17,099 bases of DNA from an uncultured Oxalobacteraceae bacterium (GCA_946480015.1 CAMLIL010000108.1:1-17099); one strand, 5' to 3'; positions 5,041 through 12,334 are shown, numbered from the stretch's first letter. A program made the numbers and translations. The notes: a model not told the origin generated them from the letters alone.

Positions 5041-6843
5041 TCAGCGGACCAGCCCGGCCAGGCCGGTGAAGCGGTTGAGCGCCATCTTGTACATACTCGG
5101 ATCGGCGTGATACCCCATTCCCGGCGGGCCGGACGTTTCCGGACCACGCCGGTGCGTCCCGCCGCCGCGCGATACCGAGCTGCCGTCGTAGTCGCTCAAG
5201 CCCAGCTTGAGCCGCACCAGGCCCGGCGACTTGAAGCCCAGCCCTTTCATACGCCCCATCAGGCTCTTGCGCGGGCGCGCCGCATAGTCGAGCGTGACGG
5301 CGATGCCGCGCGGCTTGGCATAGTCGTACTCGAACTTGCCATCCTTGACCGCGTGCTCCGCCTGGGCCTGATTCGGCAGTTGCGGATCGAACAACACCAG
5401 CGGCGCCGGCTGATGCAGTTTCACGCGGCTCTCGATCGCGGCGGCGAACAGTTGCGCAGTCGCCCCGCCCATCGATCCACCGGCAATGAATTCAAAGTTC
5501 ACGTTACGCGTCTTTTCGTGGGCTTGCTCGACCGCCTGCGCCACCAGCACGGCGGCCTCGTGAGTCGCTCTGAACACCTTGCCGACCTTGCCGCGGACGC
5601 TGCTGACTGCCTGCTTGACGTCGCGCATGTTCTCGGTGCCGCTGAACATGACGCGCACCTTGAGCTGCGGCTCGCCATTCGCATCGTTCGCGATCTGCTC
5701 ATCCCAGATCATATGGGCGACATGGGCGGCACGCACCAGCTTTTCCCGGTCGCCGGCGGGGAGCATGGCGAACAGCCGCGAGGTGCGTATGGTGGCCTGG
5801 TTGAAATGCTCGTGACTCAATTCGACAGTTTCAGGCCGCTGCGCCATCGCCATCTTGGTGGCAAGATGATCGGTGAACACATCGGCAGTGCCACCCTGCT
5901 TGCGGCCGCACGCCACATACTCGATCTGGTACTGCGCCCCGTCGGTACGCACCAAAGGGGACAGCGCTTCGGCAAAGCGCGCCGCAAGGTTCTGCACGTC
6001 ACGGTAGCCGGGCGAGTCCGGCTGGGAGGCCAGCGGCTGCCCGACGTAATCGAGCCCGTTTGACATGTGCACCTGCAAGAGATGGACCGTCTTTCCGTCG
6101 GGACCTGTAGTCTGCCGTTCGGTAACAAAACAATTGACCGCCCTGGCTGCCTGGATCAATTCGGCCATCACCTCGATTGGCAAGTTGCTTCCGAATGGCA
6201 TCCGCCCGATCGCACTACTACTCGGGAGCGCCGGTCTGAGATCCAAGGGCGCTCGCAGCAGGCGGCCAGCGGCCGCGAGCTGCGCCTCCCGGGCCCGGCC
6301 GGGCGCTGCCGCCGGACCCAGTCCGAGCGCTTGGGTGATCTCCGAGACCTGCTCATCGCCCAGGCGATGAATCGACGTCAGCGTGTCCGATACGTAATCC
6401 ATCTTCGGTCCCGATGGCAACTTGCCGAACGTCTTGGGACGCGCTGGCGGCGCCACGCTGCTGCCGGCCCGTGCCTGCTGCGCCGGCGCGGCGGTGGCGG
6501 TGGCATTGACGGTGGGGCGGCGCACGCTCGTGTGCGGCGGCGGCGGCGTGCCGGTCTGGCTCGGCGCCGCCGCCGTTGGTTCTTTATCGGCACGCATCAG
6601 GTACGCCAGGGTTCCCGGCGCGGGCTCGTGCCGGGCGCTGAACTGTTCAAGCCGCTGCAGCGACACGCGGCCGCCTGGCGCCTGCTGCGGCGTCGGACGC
6701 GCTGCCGTGCGCCGCCCCAGGTGCAACATCGATTTCAGCGTGCGCCCGAACCCGCGGCGCGGTTCGCTTTGGGCACGCCCGCTGGTTTCTGCAACGGTGC
6801 CAGGGTCGCGCGACCTTGTGACGGTGGATGAATTCGTTTTCAT
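5041..6843 (-). CDS. Candidate type III effector with a class 3 lipase-like domain
   Basis: This is a 600-residue protein. Residues 1-150 are Ser/Thr/Pro/Ala/Arg-rich and disordered, as in T3SS secretion and chaperone-binding regions. The C-terminal half follows the class 3 lipase (PF01764) pattern: FSGTENMRD (400-408) for the FRGT strand, GKVFRATHEAA (421-431), the nucleophile elbow IAGGSMGGATAQLFAA with Ser457, LFDPQLPN (484-491), Asp519 in TLDYAARP and His579 in GYHADPSMYK. This gives a candidate Ser457/Asp519/His579 triad. The ATG at 6843 has AGGAAG five bases upstream; an earlier in-frame ATG at 6936 lacks one. A PIP box lies ~120 bases upstream. Xanthomonas XopAP and Ralstonia RipAL are effectors with lipase domains; I can claim only domain resemblance. 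Expected role: phospholipid or galactolipid hydrolysis in host cells. Confidence 0.75.
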   Translation of the reverse strand: MKTNSSTVTRSRDPGTVAETSGRAQSEPRRGFGRTLKSMLHLGRRTAARPTPQQAPGGRVSLQRLEQFSARHEPAPGTLAYLMRADKEPTAAAPSQTGTPPPPHTSVRRPTVNATATAAPAQQARAGSSVAPPARPKTFGKLPSGPKMDYVSDTLTSIHRLGDEQVSEITQALGLGPAAAPGRAREAQLAAAGRLLRAPLDLRPALPSSSAIGRMPFGSNLPIEVMAELIQAARAVNCFVTERQTTGPDGKTVHLLQVHMSNGLDYVGQPLASQPDSPGYRDVQNLAARFAEALSPLVRTDGAQYQIEYVACGRKQGGTADVFTDHLATKMAMAQRPETVELSHEHFNQATIRTSRLFAMLPAGDREKLVRAAHVAHMIWDEQIANDANGEPQLKVRVMFSGTENMRDVKQAVSSVRGKVGKVFRATHEAAVLVAQAVEQAHEKTRNVNFEFIAGGSMGGATAQLFAAAIESRVKLHQPAPLVLFDPQLPNQAQAEHAVKDGKFEYDYAKPRGIAVTLDYAARPRKSLMGRMKGLGFKSPGLVRLKLGLSDYDGSSVSRGGGTHRRGPETSGPPGMGYHADPSMYKMALNRFTGLAGLVR

Positions 6844-6964
6844 AATGGCTTCCTCGGGCAAGTGCGCACGATGTGCTCCTATCTCGGTTGCATCCGTCGC
6901 GGCCGCGCGGACGTTCTGGCATACCGTATTGAACAATTATTCTGTGGGAAAAACGCCGCGCGCA

Positions 6965-6989
6965 GCGAAGTGCTGCGTGGAAGAACGAA
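6965..6989 (-). promoter_or_regulatory. PIP/hrpII box upstream of the lipase-like effector gene
   Basis: On the minus strand TTCGT (6989-6985), fifteen bases, TTCGC (6969-6965). This satisfies the Xanthomonas PIP consensus TTCGB-N15-TTCGB and equally the Ralstonia hrpII box TTCG-N16-TTCG, bound by AraC-type activators HrpX/HrpB. It lies 122 bases before the effector start. An AATAAT hexamer begins 23 bases downstream and a TACGGT about 36 bases downstream; the expected spacing to the -10 is about 30-35, so the -10 is uncertain. Confidence 0.7.
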
Positions 6990-7059
6990 AAACTTCCTTA
7001 CGGCATCGATGATTGGCCAGCCTGCCTGCGCGGCGCACGCCGGACACTTCGCGTCCGTA

Positions 7060-7078
7060 GCGCAGCGCTTCGCTGCGC
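7060..7078 (+). other. GC hairpin in the leader of the lytic transglycosylase gene
   Basis: A perfect 8-bp inverted repeat, GCGCAGCG (7060-7067) with CGCTGCGC (7071-7078), around a CTT loop, 69 bases before the start codon. Together with the PIP box and ribosome sites this is all I see in the 303-base gap 6844-7146, which serves as a divergent promoter region. Confidence 0.4.
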
Positions 7079-7146
7079 GGCGCGCAGAGGCCTGCGTGCG
7101 AATGTTCCAATCCAGGTTTGCTGTCGTTTTTGAAGGAGACCGCCCC

Positions 7147-7641
7147 ATGAATCCCGTATTGCGCCCCCCTTGCCTGCCCTGGTGCGCGCCGCTCGGCATT
7201 GCCGCCGTCGTGGCCGCCGTCGTGGCCGCCGCGCCCGCGCGCGCCGACTGTTTCGACGACGCCGGCGCCTATCACCACGTCAATCCCCTGATCCTGCGCG
7301 CGATTGCGTGGCAGGAATCGCGCAACCGCCCGAATGCCGTGCACGTGAACGCCAATGGTTCGCGCGACTATGGCGTCATGCAGATCAACTCGATCCATCT
7401 GCCCGAGCTGGCGCGCTACCGCATTACCAGCACGACCTTGATGGAACCGTGCAAGAACATTTATATCGCCGCCTGGCACCTGCGCAGCAAGATCGACAAA
7501 CACGGCAACACCTGGTCGGCCATGGGCGCCTATCATTCAGAGACACCGGCCGAACGCGACCGCTATGCGCGCAGCATCGCGGCCATCCTGGCCGGGTGGC
7601 GGCAGCTACCGCAAGGCGCGCTCGCCGGCGCCGCCCCATAA
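7147..7641 (+). CDS. T3SS-associated lytic transglycosylase (IpgF/HpaH/EtgA type, GH23)
   Basis: A 164-residue exported protein. An N-terminal signal peptide (hydrophobic residues 15-30, cleavage near ARA-DCFDDA at 33) leads into a SLT/GH23 domain that starts with CFDDAGAYHHVNPLILRAIA. The catalytic glutamate is Glu57 in AWQESRNRP, followed by NGSRDYGVMQINS (about 70-82), a second Cys in EPCKNI, and NTWSAMGAYHSETP. Such small enzymes cut a hole in peptidoglycan for the T3SS apparatus and are often encoded beside it (HpaH, IpgF, EtgA). AAGGAG at 7133-7138 lies eight bases before the chosen ATG; the longer reading frame upstream has no signal peptide at its start. It sits between two minus-strand effector genes. 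Confidence 0.9.
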   Translation: MNPVLRPPCLPWCAPLGIAAVVAAVVAAAPARADCFDDAGAYHHVNPLILRAIAWQESRNRPNAVHVNANGSRDYGVMQINSIHLPELARYRITSTTLMEPCKNIYIAAWHLRSKIDKHGNTWSAMGAYHSETPAERDRYARSIAAILAGWRQLPQGALAGAAP

Positions 7642-7644
7642 AGC

Positions 7645-7670
7645 GAAAAACGCAGGCTTGGCGCCTGCGT
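7645..7670 (-). terminator. Intrinsic terminator of the hrpW-like gene
   Basis: Read on the minus strand, ACGCAGGC (7670-7663), a 5-base loop, GCCTGCGT (7657-7650), then T-rich TTTTTCGC (7650-7643). The 8-bp perfect stem with a T-run lies 40 bases past the hrpW-like stop and directly after the convergent transglycosylase stop; the A-run and short T content on the plus strand make it mainly a minus-strand terminator. Confidence 0.75.
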
Positions 7671-7710
7671 CAACCTGCCTGGCTGGCCCGGTGGCGGGCC
7701 GCTGCCACCA

Positions 7711-8754
7711 TCAGCCCGAGTAGGGCTTGTACGAGATCTTGTCCGTACCTTTGATCGTTGCGGCGTCCGGGGTCAGCGCGACCACTTTCATGCCGCCATC
7801 GTCGACGTTCGAAAAGCTCGCGCTCGAGGTCTTCGAATCGGTGCGGAACAGCGATTCCTTGATGTTCTCGAAGGTCGAGTCCTCCACCGTCAGCTTGGTC
7901 GTGATCGGCTGGCCGCCGTTGGTGCGGAATAGCTTGCCGGCGCCGTTGACGTAGACATTTCTCATCAGCACTTCCGCGTCGCCGTTGTCCTGCACCACCT
8001 TGTCGGAACCGTTGTAGAACGAGCTGTTGGTGATGACGACCTTGGCCGGCCCCTTCGGAATGTCGTCGACCGACATGCCGGAGAGCTTGGCGTCGTGGAT
8101 GCGGTTCTTCTCGCCATCGATCGTGATGGCATCCTCGCCGATGTCGCGGTTGGTGACGTGATCGAGCGTGGCATCGCCGATCAGGTGGATGCCGTCGCCG
8201 CCCGAGTACTGGACGTTTTTCAAGGTGGCGCCAGGTTCGAGGATGAACACCGGTTGCTGGTGCTCGTCCTGGGATCCATCGCCCATCGCCTTGGTCGGAC
8301 GATAGTACTTGCCGCCGCCGTCGAAGGTTTCGCCGGCCTTCACGATAATGGGTTTGTCGACATCGACGATGCCGGTCGGCTCGGGCATGGGCTGATTACG
8401 GCTTGGCTTGGTACCGCTGGGCACCTCGGTGCTCGGCGGGGCCGACGACGGCTGCGTCTTTTTCGTCGATTTGTGTTCCGGCTCGCTTTCGGGCACATGG
8501 TGCGACGACTTCGGGGTGTTCGTCTTCGGCTTGTGCTGGGGTTCGCTGTCGGGCACATGGTGCGACAACCTCGAGTTGTTCGTCTTCGGCTTGACCTTGT
8601 TGTCGTTGTCGTCGGATTGCTTCAAGCTGCTAAACAGATGCTCGAGACGCTTGAGCATCTGCTCCACTTGCTGATCCGGGGACAGACCGGTGCTGCTGTT
8701 GGGCATATCGGGAAAATTCAGCTGCGATTGGTGGGAATGTACGCATACACTCAT
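7711..8754 (-). CDS. hrpW: HrpW-like harpin with PL3 pectate lyase domain
   Basis: A 347-residue two-part protein. The C-terminal ~215 residues (from about 132) follow polysaccharide lyase family 3 pectate lyases: IIVKAGETFDGGGKYYRP, PVFILEPGATLKNVQYSGGDGIHLIGDATLDHV and DIGEDAITIDG, then beta-helix repeats. The N-terminal region has an amphipathic helix (26-46, QQVEQMLKRLEHLF) typical of harpins and a Ser/Pro/Lys/His linker with two 20-residue repeats, but lacks the usual Gly-rich repeats. No Sec signal peptide is visible, so T3SS export is expected. HrpW/PopW proteins go to the plant cell wall and aid effector delivery by pectate binding. AGGAG (8764-8760) lies just before the ATG, and a PIP box 110 bases upstream supports Hrp regulation. 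Whether the lyase is active is unknown. Confidence 0.82.
   Translation of the reverse strand: MSVCVHSHQSQLNFPDMPNSSTGLSPDQQVEQMLKRLEHLFSSLKQSDDNDNKVKPKTNNSRLSHHVPDSEPQHKPKTNTPKSSHHVPESEPEHKSTKKTQPSSAPPSTEVPSGTKPSRNQPMPEPTGIVDVDKPIIVKAGETFDGGGKYYRPTKAMGDGSQDEHQQPVFILEPGATLKNVQYSGGDGIHLIGDATLDHVTNRDIGEDAITIDGEKNRIHDAKLSGMSVDDIPKGPAKVVITNSSFYNGSDKVVQDNGDAEVLMRNVYVNGAGKLFRTNGGQPITTKLTVEDSTFENIKESLFRTDSKTSSASFSNVDDGGMKVVALTPDAATIKGTDKISYKPYSG
8473..8592 (-). repeat. Two tandem 60-base repeats in the hrpW-like linker
   Basis: Codons 55-74 (8592-8533) and 75-94 (8532-8473) encode KPKTNNSRLSHHVPDSEPQH and KPKTNTPKSSHHVPESEPEH. The two units match at 14 of 20 residues by eye and the DNA is similarly conserved, so this is a recent in-frame duplication in the linker between harpin helix and lyase domain. 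Confidence 0.85.
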
Positions 8755-8863
8755 GTCAGCTCCTGTACGGTGGGGTTAGGGGGGAAAACACGCGCAGGGT
8801 GAGGCTGGGCTAGCGTGTTCACTGCAATGATCTCGGGAATACGCCTGCCGGCCCTTGCGCGCA

Positions 8864-8888
8864 CCGAAGCGGCGATGCCGCGTGCGAA
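8864..8888 (-). promoter_or_regulatory. PIP/hrpII box upstream of the hrpW-like gene
   Basis: On the minus strand TTCGC (8888-8884), fifteen bases, TTCGG (8868-8864): an exact match to TTCGB-N15-TTCGB and TTCG-N16-TTCG. It lies 110 bases before the hrpW-like start codon. I do not see a convincing -10 at the expected spacing of about 30. Apart from this and the two start regions, I see nothing else in the 282-base gap 8755-9036. Confidence 0.7.
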
Positions 8889-9036
8889 GTTGCAGGTTTC
8901 GGACTTGCGTCTCTTGCAGTGTGGCGCGGCATTTACCTCCATCGACACCCCGAATTGATCTGCCAGAATACCTGGGGCCGCTATCAGAAATACATTGGGA
9001 CGGTTAGGCACACGCGAACCCATGGGGAGAGCCGCA

Positions 9037-11088
9037 ATGCAAACCACACCAGAGAAGATCGTCATCCTTGGCGGCGGCATGGGGTCGATGGCGGCCGCAT
9101 GGTACCTGAGCGACCAGCCAGACTGGCAGGACCGCTACGCCATCACCGTCTACCAGCAGGGCTGGCGTCTGGGCGGCAAAGGCGCGAGCGGGCGCAACCC
9201 CCAACGTGCCCAGCGCATCGAGGAACACGGTCCCCACGTCTGGTTCGGCTTCTATGGCAATGCGTTTGCGCTGATGAAGGCCGCTTACGCCAGGCTTGCG
9301 CGGCCGGCCGGCACGCCGCTGGCAAGCTGGCGTGACGCGTTCGCACCGCACCAGTATTCGGCCATGGCCGAGCGGGTCGGCGCCGAATGGCGGCCCTGGC
9401 ATGAGCTGTTTCCCATCATGCCCGGTGAACCTGGCCCCGGCACCCCAGCCACGCTGTGGGAACTGGGGCGGGCGATGCTGCGCTGGATCAGCCTTATGCT
9501 GAACCAGTTGCGTGCCGGCCGGGCCGGCCTTGGTCTGCCGGCGCGGCTGGACACGGAACTGCTGGCGCAGGTCCAGGCCCTGCCTTCCGATCCGCGCACG
9601 CACGCGCCGCATGAGCACGCTCACCTTGCCAGGCAACTGGAAAGCCTGCGCGCCGGCCTGCGCGCCACGACCGGCGCAGACGATGTGCGGCACCTGCGCA
9701 TCGCGATCGAGATTGGCACTACCGTACTCAAGGGGATGTTCGCCGACGGCGTCTTCCGCGATGGCCTTGACGCCATCAACGGCGTTGATTTGCGGACCTG
9801 GCTGGCCAGCCACGGCGGCGATCCCGCGCTGTGCCTCGATTCCGCCCCCGTCCGCACGCTCTACGATGCAGTCTTTGCCTACGCCGATGGCGACTACGGG
9901 CGCCCGGACCTGGAGGCCGGCACTGCCGTGCGCTGCATGATGCGCACCTTTTTCGGCTACCAGGGCTCCCTGCTGTACGAAATGCAGGCCGGGATGGGAG
10001 ACGCTGTGTTTGCCCCCTTGTACCAGGCGCTGTCGGCGCGCGGCGTGAGGTTCCGCTTCTTCCACGAGCTTGCCGAGTTGGTGCCGGACGGCGACGCCAT
10101 CGGCAGCATCCGTGTCACCCGCCAGGTGGCGCTCAAGGACGGCAGCTACGATCCGCTGGTGACGGTAAAGGGTCTCGACTGCTGGCCGAGCGTGCCGCGC
10201 TTTAGCCAGATCGACGCCGCCCAGGCGGCGCTGCTGCAAGAGCATCAGGTCGACCTCGAGTCGTACTGGAGCGACTGGCCCGCCTTGTACCGGCAGGCCT
10301 TCGGCGCGCCATTGCCCGAACTTACCCTTGAGCGCGGGCGCGATTTCGACCATGTCGTGTTCGGGATACCGCTTGGCGCGGTGCCGGAACTGTGTCCGCA
10401 GTTACTGGCGCGCAGCCCCGCCCTGAAAGCGGCCACCGACAAGGTCCGCACCGTCTCCACCCAGGCTTACCAGGTCTGGCTGAACCAGGACCTTGCTCAA
10501 CTGGGCTGGACCTATCTTCCCGAAGGACAGGCCCCGGTGCTGGGCGGGTTCAGCAAGCCGTACGATACCTGGCTGCCGCTCGCGCAACTGGTCGCGCGCG
10601 AAGACTGGCCGGCGGATCTGACGCCGAAGGGCGTATCGTATTTCTGCAGCGTGCTGCCGGTGGCCGGTTACCCGCCACGTTCAGACACCGGCTTTCCGGC
10701 CCGCTGTGCCGCACTGGCCAAGGATGGCGCGCTGGAGCATCTTGGCCAGCGCATCGGCGCGCTGTGGCCGGCGGCCGGGCGTCCCGGCGCCTTTCCGTGG
10801 CAATGGCTGGTCGATCCCGCCGATGCCGTGGGGCCGGCACGCTTCGACAGCCAGTACTGGCGCGCCAATGTCGGCCCGTCCGAGCGCTACGTGCAGTCGC
10901 TCGCTGGCAGCGCGCGCTACCGGCTCAAAGCCGATGAATCGGGGTTTTCCAATTTGTACCTGGCGGGCGACTGGCTCAAGACCGGCATCGACTTTGGCTG
11001 CATCGAGGGCGCGGTCATGGGCGGAATGCAGGCCGCGCGCGCCTTGTCGGGGTATCCCGGGAAGATCGAAGGCGAGTCCGATTTTTAA
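9037..11088 (+). CDS. FAD-dependent amine oxidase/phytoene desaturase-like oxidoreductase
   Basis: A 683-residue flavoprotein of the NAD(P)/FAD-binding Rossmann type. The dinucleotide-binding motif is ILGGGMGSMAAAWYL (10-24), followed by GWRLGGKGASGRN and EEHGPHVWFGFYGNAF, the second conserved block of carotenoid desaturases and hydroxysqualene dehydroxylases. The C-terminal FAD signature is NLYLAGDWLKTGIDFGCIEG then AVMGGMQAARAL (639-670). It is longer than typical HpnE or CrtI proteins (about 420-510), with extra material near residues 130-250. Substrate and pathway are unknown. The ATG at 9037 has GGGGAGA at 9024-9030; an in-frame ATG at 9022 is possible. No obvious link to the T3SS except adjacency. 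It is convergent with the LysR gene 12 bases away, and a diverged copy of its 3' end lies at 12218-12334. Confidence 0.75.
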   Translation: MQTTPEKIVILGGGMGSMAAAWYLSDQPDWQDRYAITVYQQGWRLGGKGASGRNPQRAQRIEEHGPHVWFGFYGNAFALMKAAYARLARPAGTPLASWRDAFAPHQYSAMAERVGAEWRPWHELFPIMPGEPGPGTPATLWELGRAMLRWISLMLNQLRAGRAGLGLPARLDTELLAQVQALPSDPRTHAPHEHAHLARQLESLRAGLRATTGADDVRHLRIAIEIGTTVLKGMFADGVFRDGLDAINGVDLRTWLASHGGDPALCLDSAPVRTLYDAVFAYADGDYGRPDLEAGTAVRCMMRTFFGYQGSLLYEMQAGMGDAVFAPLYQALSARGVRFRFFHELAELVPDGDAIGSIRVTRQVALKDGSYDPLVTVKGLDCWPSVPRFSQIDAAQAALLQEHQVDLESYWSDWPALYRQAFGAPLPELTLERGRDFDHVVFGIPLGAVPELCPQLLARSPALKAATDKVRTVSTQAYQVWLNQDLAQLGWTYLPEGQAPVLGGFSKPYDTWLPLAQLVAREDWPADLTPKGVSYFCSVLPVAGYPPRSDTGFPARCAALAKDGALEHLGQRIGALWPAAGRPGAFPWQWLVDPADAVGPARFDSQYWRANVGPSERYVQSLAGSARYRLKADESGFSNLYLAGDWLKTGIDFGCIEGAVMGGMQAARALSGYPGKIEGESDF

Positions 11089-11100
11089 GCCGTCGTAATC

Positions 11101-12015
11101 CTAGATCGTCTCGGCGATCTGAGCCGCAACGCCGGCGATCCAATCGATCGCCGGATCCGGCGCCAATCCGGCCAGTCGCGCCAGGCCAATAGTCGATGGC
11201 GCAACCGGGGCCGGCTGCGGATGAATGCCGATGGCCGCAGCACTGGCGAGCCGCCGCGCCACGCGCTCGGCCAAAAGACAGACAAGATCCGTGGCCGCCA
11301 CGATAAAAGGCGCCGCCAGAAAGTTCGGCGTGGTCATCACGACGCGACGTGAAACGCCAGCCTCGCGCAGGCGGTCGTCGAGACTGCTCGTCGCATCGCC
11401 GCCTGTCGAGACTAGCAGATGGTCGAACTCGGCGAGCGTCTGCAGAGACATCTCGGCGGCCAGAGCAGGGTGGCCTTTTCGGGCCACCAGTAAAAGACGC
11501 TCGCTGAAAAGCGCTGTCTGTACCAAGGTGTCCGACGCCTGCCCGAGCGGGCCGATCACCATATCGATTTCGCGGCGCCTGAGATCTCCCAGCACTGCCT
11601 CCCGGCTGATTGACCGCCGCCAGATATCGACTCCTGGCGCGGCCAGCCGCACCTCGGCCATCAGCGTTGGCATCAGCACCAGATCGGCATAATCCGAAGC
11701 CCCGATCAACACGGTACGAACCGCGCGGGAAGGATTGAAAGCGCCGGTGTCGGCCAGCGCCACGCGCACAGCCGCCAGTGCGTGACCGATCGGTGCGTTC
11801 AGCGCCTCCGCCCGTGGCGTTGGCTTGACCCCGCCGGCATACCTCACGAAGAGAGGATCGTCCAGCAAATGGCGCAGCCTGGATAGGGCGTGGCTCACCG
11901 CCGGCTGGGTCATGCCAAGCACGTCGCCTGAACGCCCGACGTGTCGTTCCCGCATCAGCGTCTCGAATATCACCAGCAGGTTGAGATCGATACCCCGAAG
12001 ATTAATTTCATGCAT
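11101..12015 (-). CDS. LysR-family transcriptional regulator
   Basis: A 304-residue regulator. The N-terminal winged helix-turn-helix (about 8-67) contains DLNLLVIFETLMRERHVGRS and MTQPAVSHALSRLRHLLDDP then LFVRYAGGVKPTPRA, the classic LysR signature of the NodD/LinR-like branch. The rest is a periplasmic-binding-like effector domain (RTVLIGASDYADLVLMPTL, DMVIGPLG, LLLVARKGHPAL). In this family the regulator commonly controls a divergent neighbour and itself; here the divergent side holds only gene remnants, so its present target is unclear. The start at 12015 lacks an obvious Shine-Dalgarno. Confidence 0.92.
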   Translation of the reverse strand: MHEINLRGIDLNLLVIFETLMRERHVGRSGDVLGMTQPAVSHALSRLRHLLDDPLFVRYAGGVKPTPRAEALNAPIGHALAAVRVALADTGAFNPSRAVRTVLIGASDYADLVLMPTLMAEVRLAAPGVDIWRRSISREAVLGDLRRREIDMVIGPLGQASDTLVQTALFSERLLLVARKGHPALAAEMSLQTLAEFDHLLVSTGGDATSSLDDRLREAGVSRRVVMTTPNFLAAPFIVAATDLVCLLAERVARRLASAAAIGIHPQPAPVAPSTIGLARLAGLAPDPAIDWIAGVAAQIAETI

Positions 12016-12041
12016 ATACGATCATAACTGATATCGATTGG

Positions 12042-12173
12042 ATTTATCACGCAAGCTTCGATTTACTTAAGCAGGGTGTCGAAACCTTCTACCTGGGACA
12101 TGGCGGACCTGTCACACGGGAGTCTGTCGTCGAAGCGTTTCCCGCTGCCGCTGCGTCGGCTGCAGCGAGATGA
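12042..12173 (+). pseudogene. Remnant of a metallo-beta-lactamase-fold hydrolase, 3' end
   Basis: Divergent from the LysR gene, one frame reads FDLLKQGVETFYLGHGGPVT then RESVVEAFPAAAASAAAR and stops at 12171-12173. GVETFYLGHGGPVTRESVVE matches the region after the last metal-binding histidine strand in MBL-fold hydrolases (typical form: PGHGGPV). There is no start codon and no upstream metal-binding HxHxDH motif, so only the tail survives. LysR genes are often divergent from such hydrolases, which supports the reading. The match is short, hence moderate confidence. Confidence 0.45.
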
Positions 12174-12217
12174 TGCAGGCTATTGGCAGCAGCAGCACCT
12201 GCTGCAACCTGGCCTGC

Positions 12218-12334
12218 GATGAATCGGGTTTTTCCAATCTGTATCTGGCGGGCGACTGGCTCAAGACCATTATCGACTTTGGCTACATCGAGCGCGCAGT
12301 GATGGGCGGAATGCAGGCCGCGCCCGCTCGCTAA
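12218..12334 (+). pseudogene. Diverged copy of the 3' end of the FAD oxidoreductase gene
   Basis: The 111 bases 12218-12328 align without gaps to 10933-11043 with 12 differences by my count (about 89% identity). The translation DESGFSNLYLAGDWLKTIID then FGYIERAVMGGMQAAPAR and a TAA at 12332-12334 parallels residues 633-669 of the FAD enzyme. Similarity stops abruptly at the left edge. The Gly after LKT is changed to Ile and Gly of IEG to Arg. It is a fragment of a paralogue, not a recent duplication of this copy. With the MBL remnant it accounts for most of the 535-base gap between the LysR gene and the next gene; I recognise nothing in 12335-12470. Confidence 0.85.

Noticed and set aside
6844..6936. 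N-terminal extension of the lipase-like gene to an ATG at 6936
   Set aside because: No Shine-Dalgarno there, and it would leave little leader after the PIP box; the ATG at 6843 has AGGAAG at proper spacing.
7048..7073. Two TTCGC motifs on the plus strand before the transglycosylase gene, resembling a PIP box
   Set aside because: The gap is 16 bases instead of 15, and the second TTCGC lies in the arm and loop of a perfect hairpin that explains it.
8473..8592. Tandem repeats considered as a CRISPR or non-coding repeat array
   Set aside because: Only two adjacent units, in frame inside a coding gene, no spacers.
9004..10353. 449-codon minus-strand frame opposite the FAD oxidoreductase
   Set aside because: Shadow of a recognised gene; no motif, no ribosome site.
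12016..12041. Possible LysR operator (ATCA-N4-TGAT) just before the LysR start
   Set aside because: The short inverted repeat does not fit T-N11-A or ATC-N9-GAT spacing, and is too short to call.
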